Source: Myxococcales bacterium (GTDB taxonomy: Bacteria > Myxococcota_A > UBA9042). From it: a stretch of DNA of 37,349 bases. The notes under the pieces are model-generated. The model was not told where the DNA came from. It saw only the letters and a program-made list of their open reading frames with translations, and did not search any database. The stretch spans positions 1 to 37,349 of the forward strand of contig JAGSHB010000043.1 in the NCBI GenBank assembly GCA_023954815.1. Reading direction: 5' to 3'. Every line of letters starts with the position of its first letter. Position 1 is the first letter of the stretch. The translations under genes and the position numbers were made by a program. This document shows, in pieces, positions 26,378 through 34,196 of this stretch.

Positions 26378-26973
26378 TCGTTCACCCGAATGGCCACACA
26401 AGTCGCGTCATCAAAATCCGATGAAAAGCGCCGAAGCGCCGTGTTCGCAATGGTGCGTGGGGCGTGATAGGCCATCTGCGGATAGTCGGCGATGTTAAAG
26501 TTGCTGCTGACTCCGTCAGTGTGGAACAGCCAAACGTCGCCGGCACTCATTGGTACCACGCGGACCGGAGGCCGGGAGTAGCGCTGTCCCACGATGCCCG
26601 GCGCGCTTGGCAACGACGTGCTCGTAGGAAAGACACGACGCGCCGCAACATTTCCGACGCCACAATACCGAACGCTACGTGTGTCGATGTCGAACTTGGC
26701 CACGCCGAGCACGCCGCCGATTTCGTCTTTGAGCGCTGCGTCAATCTCGTCAAAGAGCTCCAACAGCGGGAGCTCACACTTGCTCGACAGGACGCGCTTC
26801 GCACGATTGGCCGCGGCGTGCGCGCGGGGGCCGTGACCCAAGCCGTCGAATAGCGCGACGACGATGACGCCCGGCAGTTCGTTTACCCACGCCAAGTCGC
26901 CGCTGACAGATTGCCCCAGGCACTTGCGGCCCGATGCGAACCACGAAATGGGCGTCGTCGTCGCAGGACTCAT
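26374..26973 (-). CDS. rsbX: RsbX-like serine/threonine phosphatase (stressosome feedback)
   Basis: 199 residues, the same as B. subtilis RsbX. The ATG at 26973 overlaps the TGA of rsbT, and its own TGA overlaps the next ATG. It is a minimal SpoIIE/PP2C-type phosphatase: GQSVSGDLAWV, VVALFDGLGHGPRAHAAANR, GDVWLFHTDGVSSNF and DDATCVAIRV carry the expected metal-binding Asp residues. There is no regulatory domain. RsbX removes phosphates from RsbS and RsbR to reset the stressosome after activation. Position between rsbT and the RsbU-like gene agrees with RST-X gene orders in other phyla. Confidence 0.9.
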   Translation of the reverse strand: MSPATTTPISWFASGRKCLGQSVSGDLAWVNELPGVIVVALFDGLGHGPRAHAAANRAKRVLSSKCELPLLELFDEIDAALKDEIGGVLGVAKFDIDTRSVRYCGVGNVAARRVFPTSTSLPSAPGIVGQRYSRPPVRVVPMSAGDVWLFHTDGVSSNFNIADYPQMAYHAPRTIANTALRRFSSDFDDATCVAIRVNE

Positions 26974-27368
26974 GGGAGCCAACTCTCGATAGTCACAACC
27001 GTGCCCTTTCCGACCTCGCTTGAGAGTTCGAATGAGTCGACCATGCGCTTGACCCCAGGTAGCCCGAGCCCGAGGGTGCCACTGCTTGAGTAGGAGTCGG
27101 CCATAGCCAGGGCGACATCTGGGATGCCAGGACCTTTGTCCGAGCAGATGACCTTCAGTCCGACCTGTGATCCGCGTGCGAGGGGCATGAACTCGATTCG
27201 GCCTTTTTCTGCGTACTTGAGGACGTTGCGCAACAGCTCAGACACGGCGGTTTGAAACTTGCGTGCGGCCGTCGCGGATGCGCCCATCTCAAGGAGCAGC
27301 CTGCGTGCCTCGAATGTGGCCAGCAGCAGCTCCTGTTCGGAACCGACACGCATGCGGGTCCTGGTCAT
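26970..27368 (-). CDS. rsbT: RsbT switch kinase (HATPase / GHKL family)
   Basis: 132 residues, typical RsbT size. Motifs are complete: VSELLRNVLKYAEKGRIEF (N box), CSDKGPGIPDVALAMADSYS (G1 and lid), TLGLGLPGVKRMVDSFELSS (G2), GKGTVVTIESWL. RsbT phosphorylates RsbS and RsbR on signal, leaves the stressosome, and activates the RsbU-type phosphatase. It overlaps rsbS upstream and rsbX downstream by four bases (ATGA at both ends). Confidence 0.95.
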   Translation of the reverse strand: MTRTRMRVGSEQELLLATFEARRLLLEMGASATAARKFQTAVSELLRNVLKYAEKGRIEFMPLARGSQVGLKVICSDKGPGIPDVALAMADSYSSSGTLGLGLPGVKRMVDSFELSSEVGKGTVVTIESWLP

Positions 27369-27748
27369 TGTTGCTGCCTCTGAGCTCGCAGTTCGGCGAT
27401 CATGTCAAAGCCGTGGTCGAGATCCCGGCCCACTTGAAAAGGAAGATCAAGCCCAAGCTCGACCATGGAGGCCACCAGCCCCGCCGCGAGCCCTGTGATG
27501 ACCAGCTGCACACCGAGCAGCTGGGTCATGCTGAGGGTGGCCTTGAGTGAGGCAAACTCTTGCGAATCGATGACACGAAGTCCCGCCAAACTCACAATGA
27601 CGCTGTCTGCGCCCGTGTCACGAACGAAGGTGAGCAGATCACTCCGGAAGCGGGCCAGCGTCGCGTCCGTCGGTTCGCCATGGAAGGAAACCTGCACGCA
27701 CCCGCGGGACACCTGCATGAGGAGCCGATTGTCGGCGCCATCGCTCAC
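27365..27748 (-). CDS. rsbS: RsbS stressosome scaffold (STAS domain)
   Basis: 127 residues, a single STAS domain. The GTG start at 27748 overlaps the TGA of rsbR (GTGA). The phosphorylatable serine of RsbS is kept: Ser62 in GLRVIDSQEFASL aligns with Ser59 in IDSF of B. subtilis RsbS. Other family features are LARFRSDLLTFVRDTGADSV and VITGLAAGLVASMVELGL. RsbS with RsbR forms the icosahedral stressosome core that holds RsbT. The use of GTG rather than ATG at a coupled overlap may set the RsbS:RsbR ratio (inference). Confidence 0.93.
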   Translation of the reverse strand: MSDGADNRLLMQVSRGCVQVSFHGEPTDATLARFRSDLLTFVRDTGADSVIVSLAGLRVIDSQEFASLKATLSMTQLLGVQLVITGLAAGLVASMVELGLDLPFQVGRDLDHGFDMIAELRAQRQQQ

Positions 27749-28641
27749 CGCTGCTCCTCCGATACTGTGCGTACACCGATGCGGTCAAACGCTAGCGTCA
27801 GCGCCTGCATGAGCGTTCCCGTCGTCACGACGGTTCCCACGTCGATGCCAAGTTCCACAATGGTTTCGGCGATGGCCGGAGACACGCCCGACACGATGCA
27901 CTCGCAGCCCATCAGCCGTGTCGCGCGAGTCACCTTAATCAGGTAGTTCGCGACCGCAGTATCGACGACAGCGACGCCGCTGATATCCATGATGAACACG
28001 CGACTGCGTGTGTCGGAGATCTTCATGAGAGCGCCGGACATGATGTCCTGAGCACGTCCCGAGTCGATAATCCCGACGATAGGCAGCATCAGTACACCGC
28101 GCCAGATCTCCGTAACCGGCGTGGACATCTCCAGCAACGCCTTGCTCTGCGACGCGACACGCTGGTTGTCATATTCACTGTACGCTAGCGCGACGATTGC
28201 GGTGTCCATGTGCACGACCTTGCTGATCGCGCGCAAGGTCGCCGGCGCCTCTGGCGTGTCCGCAACGGTCATATTCAGCAACAGATGCACCCGGTTCATC
28301 GAGCAGAAATAGGTGAACAGAGGCAGGCCGATTCGTGCGTGAGTCGTGCCGACTCGAATTCGATTCTCAAAGTAGGTCTGATCAAAATGAGCGTCGAAGA
28401 TGGTGTCGATGTACCCACTTTGCAGTTTCACCAGTCGACGTTGAGTGTCGGGGTCATCGACAAACTCTTCGTACTCTGGCTGGGTTCGCAGCCAAACGTA
28501 GAAACTCTCTACCACCTCGTCGCGCTTCGAACGCGCGTATTTTCCCCAATCGGCTAGCCGCTGAACCTCTTCTTCATTCAGCAAGAACTGGTTGGTGATG
28601 GCAGCTGGGTCCAGATTGTCGAGGGCCGCTACGTTGTTCAT
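27745..28641 (-). CDS. rsbR: Globin-coupled RsbR (haem sensor - STAS)
   Basis: 298 residues; ATG at 28641 with GAGG five bases upstream. Residues 15-165 form a protoglobin / globin-coupled-sensor domain: VESFYVWLRTQPEYEEF, RRLVKLQSGYIDTIF and RIRVGTTHARIGLPLF, where His101 is the expected proximal haem ligand and Phe47/Tyr48 lie in the distal B-helix region. Residues 175-290 are the STAS domain, with LMLPIVGIIDSGRAQDIM and MDISGVAVVDTAVANYLI. Thr228 in VVDT aligns with Thr171 of B. subtilis RsbRA, and Thr260 in AIAET with the second site. Globin-coupled RsbR proteins that bind haem and sense O2 are known from Vibrio stressosomes. It is the first gene of the operon. Confidence 0.93.
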   Translation of the reverse strand: MNNVAALDNLDPAAITNQFLLNEEEVQRLADWGKYARSKRDEVVESFYVWLRTQPEYEEFVDDPDTQRRLVKLQSGYIDTIFDAHFDQTYFENRIRVGTTHARIGLPLFTYFCSMNRVHLLLNMTVADTPEAPATLRAISKVVHMDTAIVALAYSEYDNQRVASQSKALLEMSTPVTEIWRGVLMLPIVGIIDSGRAQDIMSGALMKISDTRSRVFIMDISGVAVVDTAVANYLIKVTRATRLMGCECIVSGVSPAIAETIVELGIDVGTVVTTGTLMQALTLAFDRIGVRTVSEEQR

Positions 28642-28800
28642 GTTGTCCTCCGTCGACCCATCTTCTGCAGTTGGAACACGTCGATCGGTAATGGGTCGCG
28701 CTCAGGAACCGCACGCCTGCGTAGTCGAACCGCTCCTGCACGGGTCAGACTATGCCACCAAACAAAGTCGGCCGCACCCGCTCACCCCGGCGCGTAGCTA

Positions 28801-29784
28801 TCAGTCGCCGTTGCTACAGGCTGGGTCTGACGATTGTTGTTTGTCGCGCTGTTCGACGTCCAATGTCTCGTTGGCGTCCGGCTGGCTGGGCGCGCTGCCC
28901 CCCTTCGCGCGTCGCCAATACCGGCCAAATGGCGACAGGATTTGAAAGACGAAATCGGTGTGCGGATAGTCCTCTGCGAGCGACCAAGCGCCTGTTGGCT
29001 GATCGCCCGTTGGCCTTGGCGGGATCCAAGTTCCGAACAGTTGGTCGAATAACGTCGTGATATTGCCAAAATTTCCGTTGTCGACCTTGGCTCGTGAGTG
29101 ATGAACGGCGTGATGATCAGCGAAGGGGATCAGGCGATTGAGCCAGCCGCAGTCCGTCTGCGCGTTGAGGTGATGCATGCCGCCCACCACGGCGGCCAGC
29201 AGCATGGTCGCGTCGATAGTCAGCGTCGGCACGCCTAAAAACGCTGCCAGGCCAGCGGTGAGGGTCGCAAAGACGATCACGTCTAGCGGGTGGACGTGGG
29301 CCCCCATCCAGAAGTCGAAGTAGCGCGGTGCATGGTGGACGCCGTGCAATCGCCACAACACCGCAAAGCGCTCGTCGTGCTCAAGCCGATGCCACCAATA
29401 CGAGACGAAGTCGGCCAGCAGGACACAGAGGGTCACGTCGAGCCACCGTGGCAAGTCTTGCGGCCACAGCGGAGCGCCATTCCACGTCAGCGAGTGCGCA
29501 CCCAATAGGGGCACAAGGATTAGCGCCGGGAGCAAGACATTGAGTGCCGCACTCAGTCCGGTGTAGATCACGTCGACGACCATGGTACCGGTGGGGCGTT
29601 CACCTAATCCTCCGCGCGGCAGCGCGAACTCTAGTCCCAGCAGCATGACCGCCATGGCTCCGAGCAGAAACCCCGAAGCGCTGAGCGGCGCGACGCCGCT
29701 GTCGACGAGCGCAAAAAACGCGGGTAACGACCCCAGCACAATCGCTACGGTGGCGCGGCGAGCAACCTCTCGAATAATGCCCAT
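28801..29784 (-). CDS. Sterol desaturase / fatty acid hydroxylase family membrane protein
   Basis: 327 residues, ATG at 29784. Several hydrophobic segments (about 13-30, 38-55, 70-95, 115-130 and 170-205) indicate a polytopic membrane protein. The histidine clusters of the family are all present: HRLEH in WWHRLEHDERF, HGVHH in LHGVHHAPRYFDF, and HHAVHH in FADHHAVHHSR, with GNITTLFDQLFGTW after the last. They ligate a di-iron centre that hydroxylates or desaturates lipids with O2. The C-terminal 40 residues are polar and poorly conserved. The gap to rsbR is 160 bases and both genes read on the - strand, so this gene is upstream of the stressosome operon; separate promoters are likely. The substrate is unknown. 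Confidence 0.92.
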   Translation of the reverse strand: MGIIREVARRATVAIVLGSLPAFFALVDSGVAPLSASGFLLGAMAVMLLGLEFALPRGGLGERPTGTMVVDVIYTGLSAALNVLLPALILVPLLGAHSLTWNGAPLWPQDLPRWLDVTLCVLLADFVSYWWHRLEHDERFAVLWRLHGVHHAPRYFDFWMGAHVHPLDVIVFATLTAGLAAFLGVPTLTIDATMLLAAVVGGMHHLNAQTDCGWLNRLIPFADHHAVHHSRAKVDNGNFGNITTLFDQLFGTWIPPRPTGDQPTGAWSLAEDYPHTDFVFQILSPFGRYWRRAKGGSAPSQPDANETLDVEQRDKQQSSDPACSNGD

Positions 29785-30808
29785 TGGTTATCGCCTGCGC
29801 CCCATGTCGACGAGGTGGGGCCTTTGAACTGACAGACCGCGTCAGCGCGCGCCCGATACTTGTGTCGCGAGTTGGGCGGGTGGGGTACGGGGGATGGGAT
29901 AGCACTGGACTGCCGACCGCCTCCCTACCACGACACGGTTCGCCAATTCAATGTTGAGGGCGTTGACTTCGAGATCCGTCACAAAGTCCCAATTTGGTAT
30001 GAGTCTGCTGCGATTTCGGTTGCGACTACCCGCTTCCCAGGGACACCCGCCAACACGTCCTTCCAACCCGCAAAGACGGGCGCTGTCATGACTGACTTCA
30101 CCGCGAGAGAGCAACGTGATGGCTGGCCAGCTAGTAGCGTCCAACCGCCCAATTCAATCCAAAAAATCAACCTGACCTCGAGCAGGAGGAAGATGATCGT
30201 CGGCCTGCGTAGTCGTCGGCCGTGTGGGCATGGCCACCCGCCCCATTCGGCCCTGGCCGTCGTGCACAGGCTGTGCGCCGCCCTCCGCGTCGATGTCGCT
30301 CCCCTGAGGTGGTCCACCTCCCTGTTCCACAGCTCAGCGCCGCCATCGGCGCACATGGTCATCGCGCGGTCGCAATAGCAGGCCGCCGCAGCGAGGCAGG
30401 GTCATACCTCGTTGGTGGTCATGGCGACGGGGATTTTGAGCTTGGTCCGCGGACGCCTGACGCCGAAGACCGTCGCGGGCTGCTCGAGCGGGTGACCGTA
30501 GGACAAGCGCCCGGCCGCCGCGAACATCATGGGAGCGGCGTGGTTGTCCGGTATGGCGCGGACGAGGTGCCGCATGTAGGTCGGTCGTGCCTCAGGCACT
30601 AGCTGCGCGCCCTTTCGGAGTTCCGTCTTTCGGACTCGCCTGTGGCTCGCTCCCCGTCCGTTCGCTTCGTCAGGAAGCCGCAGCAGTCAAGTGGCTTTTC
30701 ATGTCACCGTTGCGGTCGACGTAGAGCGCCGAGTGAGCCATCGCGTGGCAGAATGCTTCTGCCGAGGTCGATGAAATAGCCGTCGCCGATGGCGTAAATG
30801 CAGGTCGC
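29785..30808. other. Gene-poor kilobase between the desaturase-like gene and the next lipoprotein gene
   Basis: No gene is supported. Open frames on either strand (for example + 29860-30378) lack ribosome-binding sites and have mixed, shadow-like composition. A short - strand stretch ending at a TGA at 30672-30670 reads FCHAMAHSALYVDRNGDMKS before its end and looks protein-like. It has no start or family I recognise and might be the tail of a lost gene. I see no tRNA, CRISPR array or clear hairpin. Confidence 0.5.
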
Positions 30809-33634
30809 CTATTTCACACTCTGAATGACGACATCATCGACGAACCAGCCGGGCGTGTTGTTCTGGACGGCATCCTTGCTGTCGAACCGGAAGCGGAATT
30901 TCACGGTCTTACCGGCGAGGGAGGACAGGTCTAGCGTAAAGCGATGCCAAACATTCTTGAACTGGCTGTTGGGGATGGTCACCGATTTGGCGACGCTGCT
31001 GAAGGAATCCGTGGAGATCTCGACATACCGAAGGTCGTACTGATCGGACGACTCCACACCGTGGTACGACCAAAATCCCATCTGGATCGTGGCTGATGAT
31101 GGCAAATCGACAGCAGGGCTGGTGGCAGTGCCCTCGATCTTGGTCGCGGTGCCCTTGTCGTCTACATGATTGTAGTTCACGCCGTTGTTGAAGTTCAGGG
31201 AGCACTTGTCGGAGTGAGCGGCGGGAACTGACGGTGTGCCGTCGACCGCCCAACCTACAACCTTTTTGGCGTCATCTGCCGTCGGCTGCAGCTTCCAGCC
31301 GCCATCTTTTCCACAGGTGAAAGTGTCCTTGAAGATGTCGGTGCAGCCGTCTGACTTCGTGGCCAGGCATTGCCCCTTCTTGCAGGCACTTGCCGAACTG
31401 CAATTGTCGCCATCATCACACGTGGCTCCCTCGGCGGTTGGCTTGTAGTCACACGCTGCGTCGATCGGTCCGCCGGGCAAGGGGCCTCCGGGCGGTGGCA
31501 CGTCGGTTGTGGGGGTGCAAGAGTCCAATGTACATGGGTTGTTGTCGTCGCATGCCGACTTAACCTTGTCGCCCTTGCATTTGCCTCCATCACACGTGGT
31601 GTTGAGGGTGCACGGGTCGTCATCGCTACAACTCTGGCCGTTCTTGCTCGCGGCGGGAACCCCTTTGCAGGCGCCGCTGTCGCACTTGTCGCCCGTCGTG
31701 CAGGTGTTGCCATCACTGCATGCGGAGCCGTTCGCTTTCTTCGTGCCCTGACACTTGGCCTTGACGCACTTATCCGACTGCGTGCAGGAAGCTCCATCGG
31801 AGCAAGACGCTCCGTCTGGCCGGTCCGCGTGGGCACATTTGCCCGTTGCGGGGTGGCACTTGTCGAGCGTACAGGTCTCACCGTCGTTACACGTGACGCT
31901 CGTTCCGATGCAGCCACCCTGGAAGTCGCACTTGTCGGCCTTGCTGCAGACGTTGCCATCATCGCACGCCGTCCCGACGACGGCGGCGGTGCCAGCACAT
32001 TTGCCGGCCGCGCACTTGTCTCCGGTCGTGCACGGTTTCGCGTCGTCGCACTTGCCGCCATCGGCCTTGGCTTTACCTGCTTCGCATTTGCCCGCTGCGC
32101 ACGCGCTGGGCTCACTGCACGGATTACCGTCATCGCACTTGGTCTTGTCCGCTGCCGCCTGGTGCTTGCACGTCTTGCTGGCCTCGCAAGAGTCCTTTGT
32201 GCACGGGTTGTTGTCATCGCAGCCGTTGTCCTTGCCGGATACGCACTTGCCATCTGTACATAGATCGCCCTTCGTACATGGGCTGCCGTCAGTGCAGGAC
32301 GCGCCGTTTACGTCAGCGACACCTCCGCTGCACGCGCCAGACTTGCAGGTGGCGTCCACCACGCAGGCGGTCGCGTCGCTGCACAGCGCCCCATCGGACT
32401 TTGCCTTGCCTGCGCACGTCTGCTTGCTGTCGCACATGTCGGACACGGTACATTGATTGCCATCGTTGCACGGCGCACCTTTGCCCGCTGGCGACTTCTC
32501 ACATGCGCCGGTCTCCGGCTTGCAAGCCATCACAACGCACTGCTCGGCCAGCGGGTCGCATGCCTTTGTTGTGCCAGCACACTGGCCGGCGCTGTTGCAC
32601 TTCGTGTTCTCGGTGCACTTGTTTCCGTCGTCACAGACCTTGCCGCCGGGAAGCGCGCCGTGTTGACACAGCTTTGTCGACGAATCGCAGGCGTCCAGAG
32701 TGCACGGGTTGTGATCGTCACACTCGGCGTTGGTCTTGCAGCTAGCGTCGGCAATCTTGAGGTCGTCGATAAAGGCACCGGCCGTGGCGTTGTTGACGCA
32801 ATCCAGTGTCGCGAAACGAAATCGCAGCCACACCGACCCGCCCACGTAGTCTGCGAGTGACACGGTGATCAAAGACCAATCAGCCGGAGAGTCCCAGGCC
32901 CCAAGCTGCTTGAATTCCTTGCCGTCGCTACTCGCGTGCAGCTCGAAGGAATCATATTTTTCGTCGCCCTTCGACCCCGACTCCCATTTACCGGCAAGCC
33001 AGAAAGTCAGCGCGATCGCTGCTTCCTTGTCCGCTTTGCTGAGGTCAATTTCGGGCGACAGGACCTGGCCTGCAACGGTCTTGTCGCCGTCGGGACAGTC
33101 AAAATTTGTGCCATTGTTGAAGTTCAGAGAGCACTTGGGTGACTTTGCTGCTGGGCTAGCAGGTGCCGCGTCGACGGCCCAGAAAGGAGCCGTTTCTGAA
33201 CTCTTGGCGTCGGCCTTCCAAGCCGTGTCGTCGCAGGGAAATTTGGTTTCGAAGAAGATCTTGCTAGCGCCGCATCCGTCGATTGGCGCGTGGACACAGT
33301 CGCCTTTACTTGGGTCGCAGCTGTCAGTCGTGCACGCGTCACCGTCGTCGCAGTCTTTGGGTTTGTGCGCGCAGATCTTCTTTGTGGCGTCGCACGAATC
33401 GACCGTGCACCCATCGTTGTCATCGCACGTGGTGTCGGTTTCACAGGGACACGTGGCGCCCGTACAGCCTGCGTCGGCATCGCTGCCAGCGCCATCATTG
33501 CCAAGAACGTCCATGGTCGCTGTGTCTTGCGCGACGTCGCTTGGTTCTGTGGTTTCGGCGCCACAGGCGGAAAGTAAAAGTAGCAACGCAAAAATCGCGA
33601 TCCCGCGGCCGCTCGCCTTGTCGAAGGTGTACAT
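30809..33634 (-). CDS. Large cysteine-rich lipoprotein with two jelly-roll domains
   Basis: 941 residues. The ATG at 33634 is chosen because it has GGAG four bases upstream and starts a lipoprotein signal peptide: MYTFDKASGRGIAIF, hydrophobic core, lipobox LSAC then GAETTEPSD. Residues 40-120 carry Cys repeats (CDDNDGCTVDSC, CDDGDACTTDSC). A beta jelly-roll domain lies at about 125-300 (FFETKFPCDDTAW ... CSLNFNNGTNF ... AGAFIDDLKI). About 25 further CDDGNxCTxxDxC-type repeats run to about 765. A second copy of the jelly-roll fills 768-941 (IFKDTFTCGKDGGW ... CSLNFNNGVNYN ... PGWFVDDVVIQSVK). The fold recalls MAM/laminin-G-like adhesion domains. Surface adhesion or ligand binding is an inference. 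Confidence 0.88.
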   Translation of the reverse strand: MYTFDKASGRGIAIFALLLLLSACGAETTEPSDVAQDTATMDVLGNDGAGSDADAGCTGATCPCETDTTCDDNDGCTVDSCDATKKICAHKPKDCDDGDACTTDSCDPSKGDCVHAPIDGCGASKIFFETKFPCDDTAWKADAKSSETAPFWAVDAAPASPAAKSPKCSLNFNNGTNFDCPDGDKTVAGQVLSPEIDLSKADKEAAIALTFWLAGKWESGSKGDEKYDSFELHASSDGKEFKQLGAWDSPADWSLITVSLADYVGGSVWLRFRFATLDCVNNATAGAFIDDLKIADASCKTNAECDDHNPCTLDACDSSTKLCQHGALPGGKVCDDGNKCTENTKCNSAGQCAGTTKACDPLAEQCVVMACKPETGACEKSPAGKGAPCNDGNQCTVSDMCDSKQTCAGKAKSDGALCSDATACVVDATCKSGACSGGVADVNGASCTDGSPCTKGDLCTDGKCVSGKDNGCDDNNPCTKDSCEASKTCKHQAAADKTKCDDGNPCSEPSACAAGKCEAGKAKADGGKCDDAKPCTTGDKCAAGKCAGTAAVVGTACDDGNVCSKADKCDFQGGCIGTSVTCNDGETCTLDKCHPATGKCAHADRPDGASCSDGASCTQSDKCVKAKCQGTKKANGSACSDGNTCTTGDKCDSGACKGVPAASKNGQSCSDDDPCTLNTTCDGGKCKGDKVKSACDDNNPCTLDSCTPTTDVPPPGGPLPGGPIDAACDYKPTAEGATCDDGDNCSSASACKKGQCLATKSDGCTDIFKDTFTCGKDGGWKLQPTADDAKKVVGWAVDGTPSVPAAHSDKCSLNFNNGVNYNHVDDKGTATKIEGTATSPAVDLPSSATIQMGFWSYHGVESSDQYDLRYVEISTDSFSSVAKSVTIPNSQFKNVWHRFTLDLSSLAGKTVKFRFRFDSKDAVQNNTPGWFVDDVVIQSVK

Positions 33635-34196
33635 GTCGCTCCAATGCCCGCTGCAAAAGTGTGGCGAAGAACTCATTCTGGATAAATAGACAAACAGACC
33701 CTGCCACCACGAGCGAGCGGTCGCAACCAGTCGATGGCAGACGGCTATCGCAGGCAGGAGAGATAAGCCCACAGAAAGCCTGATTTGAGCCCAAATCGAG
33801 TTCTCGCAGGGCCGAACATCGGAGGTCGTGGTGCAGTACCGACCCAGAGATGTGTGGCTTTTTTCCAAATAGTAAGATGTCGTCATGTCGCACAATCTGG
33901 AGGCCCAGGGGCGATCATCCGCCTATCCAGGCACATCACTCGCTGCCCCCACGCCGGGAGACACACCCTACAGATCTCCTACACTTTCCCCTCTGGCGTC
34001 GATTTTGGCTGGATTTTGGAGCGCTGATAGCGATATGACTGACGCGCTACAATGGGAGTTGTGGCTGCTCGGATTTGCCCTTCGGCCCGCCGCTCCTGGT
34101 TCGCCCCCGCAACAGCGCATATCACCCCTCGCGCTGCCTCTCACCCTTCGCGGTGCCTCTCACAGCGCCGCCACATACATCCAGTAGGAGACCTCC
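33635..34196. other. Divergent intergenic region, 562 bp
   Basis: This gap lies between the divergent lipoprotein genes at 33634 (-) and 34197 (+) and should hold both promoters. A frame on the - strand extends the upstream gene to 33895, but its product lacks a signal peptide and has no ribosome-binding site. Apart from a 19-bp imperfect tandem repeat at 34122-34159 I see no clear element. Confidence 0.5.
34122..34163. repeat. 19-bp imperfect tandem repeat upstream of the last lipoprotein gene
   Basis: 34122-34140 and 34141-34159 differ at two of 19 positions, and the next four bases (TCAC) start a third copy. It lies 34 bases before the ATG at 34197, in the likely 5' leader. No known operator matches. 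Confidence 0.7.

Noticed and set aside
29860-30378. 172-residue + strand frame as a gene
   Set aside because: No ribosome-binding site, no recognisable domain, and mixed composition.
33635-33895. 5' extension of the jelly-roll lipoprotein frame with a hydrophobic stretch
   Set aside because: A lipoprotein signal peptide with its own ribosome-binding site begins at 33634; the extension would bury it internally.
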